Assembly: GCA_016719535.1 (NCBI GenBank)
Contig: JADJYX010000040.1
Span: 1-64,000, forward strand
Direction: 5' to 3'
Origin: Rubrivivax sp.
GTDB lineage: Bacteria; Pseudomonadota; Gammaproteobacteria; Burkholderiales; Burkholderiaceae_C
DNA length: 64,000 nucleotides
Positions 61,389-64,000 of this stretch are shown here, one piece after another (the stretch's first letter is position 1; every line of letters begins with the position of its first letter). The notes under the pieces are model-generated. The model saw only the letters and a program-made list of their open reading frames with translations, had not been told where the DNA came from and ran no database searches. The translations under genes were made by a program, and so were the position numbers.

Positions 61389-62324
61389 TCAGCGCCTGGC
61401 GCGCAGGCTGTCCAGGTGCGAGCGGCAGCCGCGGCCGGCCAGCACTGCCGGCATCACCACCTCCATCGGCGTCGGCACCAGCCCCAAAGCGTCCAGCCCC
61501 GGCAGCGTGCCGCTGGCCACGTTGGGCACCTGCATCGAGTCGACGTTGTCGCGCGACATCATCGTCGGCCCCGGCGCCATCTCCAGCAGCGTGGCCTGCA
61601 GCCGCGTCAGCGCCGCCGGCAGCGGCAGGATGGGGCGCTCGTGCCCGGCCCAGCGGCCGGCCAGCCGCACCAGCTCGGCCAGCGTATAGACGGTGGGACC
61701 GGCGCATTCGACGATCGGCGGCGCGCCGGCCTCGAGCGCGCGCACCAGCGCCCGCGCCACGTCCTCCACCCACACCGGCTGGAAGCGCGCCTGCGCGCCG
61801 CCCAGCGGCATCACCGGCGCCAGCGCCTGCAGGCTGGCAAACAGGTTCAGGAAACGGTCCTCGGCGCCGAAGATGACCGACGGCCGCAGCACCGTCAGCG
61901 CCAGGCCGGCGTCGCGCAGCAGCTGCTCGCCGCGCGCCTTGCTGCGCAGGTAGTTCGACGGCGCATCGGTGGCCACGCCCAGCGCGCTGACATGCACCAG
62001 CCGCGGCACGCCGGCGCCGTGGCAGGCGGCGGCAATGCGCCGCGGCAGCTCGACGTGCACACGCTCGAAGTCGTCCGCGCTGCCGTGCAGGATGGCGACC
62101 AGGTTGATCACCGCATCGGCGCCGGCCAGCAGCCGCTGCAGCTGCGCAGCGTCGTGCACGTCAGCGTGCACGATGTCGACCGTCGGCAGCGGCCGCAGCG
62201 CCGCGGCGTGGTCGGCGCGGCGCGTGGGCACGACCACGCGCAGGCCGGGACGGTCGGTGGCCAGGCGGCGGCACAGCGCGCGGCCGACGAAGCCGCTGCC
62301 GCCGAGGACGACGATGCGATTCAT
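61389..62324 (-). CDS. Complex I NDUFA9-subunit-like NAD(P)-binding protein
   Basis: The 311-residue protein starts MNRIVVLGGSGFVGRALCRR, an extended SDR (atypical) Rossmann fold with the G-G-x-G-F-x-G loop. ADAVINLVAILHG, LVHVSALGVATDAPSNYLRS (Y-x-x-S-K type site reads N-Y-L-R-S-K) and LRPSVIFGAEDRFLNLFASL follow the NDUFA9 pattern. Such bacterial proteins may act as sugar or quinone-related reductases. The gene follows the transglycosylase gene by ten bases, and precedes the GST gene. Confidence 0.9.
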   Translation of the reverse strand: MNRIVVLGGSGFVGRALCRRLATDRPGLRVVVPTRRADHAAALRPLPTVDIVHADVHDAAQLQRLLAGADAVINLVAILHGSADDFERVHVELPRRIAAACHGAGVPRLVHVSALGVATDAPSNYLRSKARGEQLLRDAGLALTVLRPSVIFGAEDRFLNLFASLQALAPVMPLGGAQARFQPVWVEDVARALVRALEAGAPPIVECAGPTVYTLAELVRLAGRWAGHERPILPLPAALTRLQATLLEMAPGPTMMSRDNVDSMQVPNVASGTLPGLDALGLVPTPMEVVMPAVLAGRGCRSHLDSLRARR

Positions 62325-62334
62325 GGTGAGGGGT

Positions 62335-64000
62335 TCAGGGGAGGTTGGCATCGGGCGATGGCGCGCCGGCATCGCGCGGACCGATGGTGGTGCCCAGCCG
62401 CGCCTTCAGCGGCGGCACGGCGGCGCCCATCAGCTGCGCATAGATGGTGGCGTTGGACAGCACCTTCTTGACATAGTCGCGCGTCTCGTTGAAGGGGATA
62501 TTCTCGGCCCAGGCCGCGGCTTCGATCGGCGGGCCTTCGCGCCAGCGCCGCGGCCGCCCCGGGCCGGCGTTGTAGGCGGCGGCGGCCAGCGCCTGCGAGC
62601 CGGCAAAGTCGTCCAGCACCAGGCGCAGGTAGGTGGTGCCCAGGCGCAGGTTGGTGTCGATGTCGGTGATCTGCTCGGGCCGCATCTCCAGGCCGATCCT
62701 GCGCGCCGTCCAGCGCGCGGTGGCCGGCATCACCTGCATCAGGCCCGAGGCACCGGCATGCGAGCGCAGCGCCGGCATGAAGCGCGTCTCCTGGCGGATG
62801 AGGCCGAAGACGAAGGCCGGCTCCAGCTCGCGTTCGCGTGCGCGGGCGGTGATGGCCTCGGCAAAGGGCATCGGGTAGCGCTGGCGCAGGTCGACCAGTT
62901 CACGCGTGCGCTCGCTGGTGTTGATGCAGATCTGCCAGTCGGCGGCCTTGCACGCCACTTCGGCGGCGGCGATCAGTTCGCGGTCGCCCAGGCCGCGCAG
63001 CGTGAAGTTCCACTCGCGCCGGCCTTCGTCGCGCAGGCCGAGCTGGGCCATCGCCAGGCCGCGCTGCAGGCCCGGGGTCTGGCGGGCCGCATCGAGTTCG
63101 GCCTCGGTCAGCGGCGGCGGCGCGGGCGGCAGCGCGGGGGGCTGGTCGAGTTCCTGCGCGGCCAGTTGCGCGTAGTAGCCGACGCCGGCGGCCAGCGTGC
63201 GCAAGTCGGCAGCGGCCTGCTCGCGTTCGGCCTCGCCGCGGGCGCGGGCCTTGATGGCGCGTGCCTTCCAGTAGGCCCAGGCCGGGTCCTTGTGCCCGGC
63301 AGCGCCCAGGGCCTCGATGCCCTGCAGCACGCTGGCCCAGCGCGCACGGTCCAGGCGCGGCGCGCGCAACGCGGCGCGCACGCCCCAGGCCAGGGTGTCC
63401 TCGCTCCAGCGCGGCGGGTGGCCATGCTCGCGCTGGCGCTGCCACGCCAGCCGGTAGAAGTCGTGGGCCCGCTCCTGCAGCCTGAGCGCGGCCTGGCGGC
63501 CCACGCTGGCCCAGGCCTGCGCCGCCTGTTCGTCTGCCAGGGCCGTGGACCAGCCGGCCTCGAGGGCCTGCACGGCCGCGTCGGGATCCGTGGCGGCCAG
63601 GCGCATCAGCGCCAGCGTGGCCAGTTCCTGGCGCTGCCCGGTGGGCTCGAGCAGGCGGCGCTGAAGCACCCGCGACGGCTGCTCCAGCACCTCGTCCACG
63701 GCCTTGGCGCTGGAGGGGCCGAGCAGCGCCGCCGCGGCGCGCACCGCGCGCGGCCGGTTGGCCTCGACCGACAGCCGCATCTCCTGCCAGATCTCGCCGG
63801 CGCTGACCTTGCGCGCCTCGGCCAGCGTGCGCGCCAGCAGCTGGCAGCCATCGTCGAGGTCACGCTGTGCATGCCAGGCGGCCAGCGCGGGGGCCTTCAC
63901 GTCCTGCCCGGCCTGGTGCTGCGTCAGCATCGCATAACAGGCGACCTCGCGGTCGTCCTGCATGCGGTAGGCGGCGTGGTCGCGCACGAAATTGGCCCAG
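62335..64000 (-). CDS. slt: Soluble lytic murein transglycosylase (Slt-type), cut by window edge
   Basis: At least 555 residues are visible; the N-terminus lies beyond 64000. The long alpha-superhelical U-domain (many Ala-rich helices) occupies most of it. The C-terminal lysozyme-like domain has FGLIRQETRFMPALRSHAGA with the catalytic glutamate, GLMQVMPATARWTARRIG and AAAYNAGPGRPRRW. It cleaves peptidoglycan glycan strands in the periplasm with formation of 1,6-anhydromuramic acid. A signal peptide is expected upstream of the window. The frame is intact. Confidence 0.94.
   Translation of the reverse strand, partial: WANFVRDHAAYRMQDDREVACYAMLTQHQAGQDVKAPALAAWHAQRDLDDGCQLLARTLAEARKVSAGEIWQEMRLSVEANRPRAVRAAAALLGPSSAKAVDEVLEQPSRVLQRRLLEPTGQRQELATLALMRLAATDPDAAVQALEAGWSTALADEQAAQAWASVGRQAALRLQERAHDFYRLAWQRQREHGHPPRWSEDTLAWGVRAALRAPRLDRARWASVLQGIEALGAAGHKDPAWAYWKARAIKARARGEAEREQAAADLRTLAAGVGYYAQLAAQELDQPPALPPAPPPLTEAELDAARQTPGLQRGLAMAQLGLRDEGRREWNFTLRGLGDRELIAAAEVACKAADWQICINTSERTRELVDLRQRYPMPFAEAITARARERELEPAFVFGLIRQETRFMPALRSHAGASGLMQVMPATARWTARRIGLEMRPEQITDIDTNLRLGTTYLRLVLDDFAGSQALAAAAYNAGPGRPRRWREGPPIEAAAWAENIPFNETRDYVKKVLSNATIYAQLMGAAVPPLKARLGTTIGPRDAGAPSPDANLP

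Overview
The window is a high-GC chromosomal segment of a betaproteobacterium, most likely order Burkholderiales (Rubrivivax/Leptothrix/Methylibium-like). The evidence is the arrangement of its housekeeping genes (yajC-secD-secF; smg-dprA-lysM facing def-fmt; pgk...pyk...fba...purE-purK-tsaC; tsaB-rimI-udg) together with an exosortase A (XrtA/EpsH)-type exopolysaccharide locus. No rRNA, tRNA, CRISPR array or insertion sequence was recognised. No stretch over about 300 bases lacks a gene or gene remnant.

Region 1 (1-19.5 kb) is the right-hand part of an exopolysaccharide / XrtA-associated locus. It holds an asparagine-synthase-like protein (cut by the left edge), a membrane-anchored methyltransferase, five glycosyltransferases or remnants, a Wzx-type flippase, two paralogous secreted TPR-type proteins, a GNAT-like protein, and the two exosortase-associated alpha/beta hydrolases. 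These are followed by an acyl carrier protein, an AMP-dependent ligase and a PLP (fold III) decarboxylase. The last three look like a carrier-protein-tethered amino-acid decarboxylation pathway, comparable in logic to BtrJ/BtrI/BtrK of butirosin biosynthesis, and are the best candidate for undescribed chemistry here. A fusion of three VanZ-like units with an O-antigen-ligase-like module closes the region. Most genes here carry single-base frameshifts, often compensated within tens of bases in ways that restore textbook motifs. The rest of the window has none that I could see, so local consensus error is more likely than gene decay.

Region 2 (19.5-41.3 kb) is housekeeping: a Uma2-type nuclease, YajC-SecD-SecF, a DUF1631 protein, Smg, DprA, a LysM protein, peptide deformylase and formyltransferase, a lipoprotein, then a glycolysis/gluconeogenesis cluster (pgk, maeB, pyk, ppsA, fba). 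That cluster is interrupted by an ATPase-DUF4325 regulator.

Region 3 (41.3-43.3 kb) holds a histone-tail-like SWIB protein and a clearly low-GC island with two overlapping genes of unknown function. The island sits where related genomes usually carry purC.

Region 4 (43.3-64 kb) is tightly packed with many overlapping starts and stops: purE-purK-tsaC, an SGNH-fold lipoprotein whose catalytic serine is replaced, SemiSWEET, tsaB-rimI-udg, a PAS-GGDEF-EAL protein, glmU, two lipoproteins, ttcA-folB-SDR, a MidA-type methyltransferase, DUF2905, an FHA-EAL protein, cca, a glutathione S-transferase, an NDUFA9-like protein, and a lytic transglycosylase cut by the right edge.
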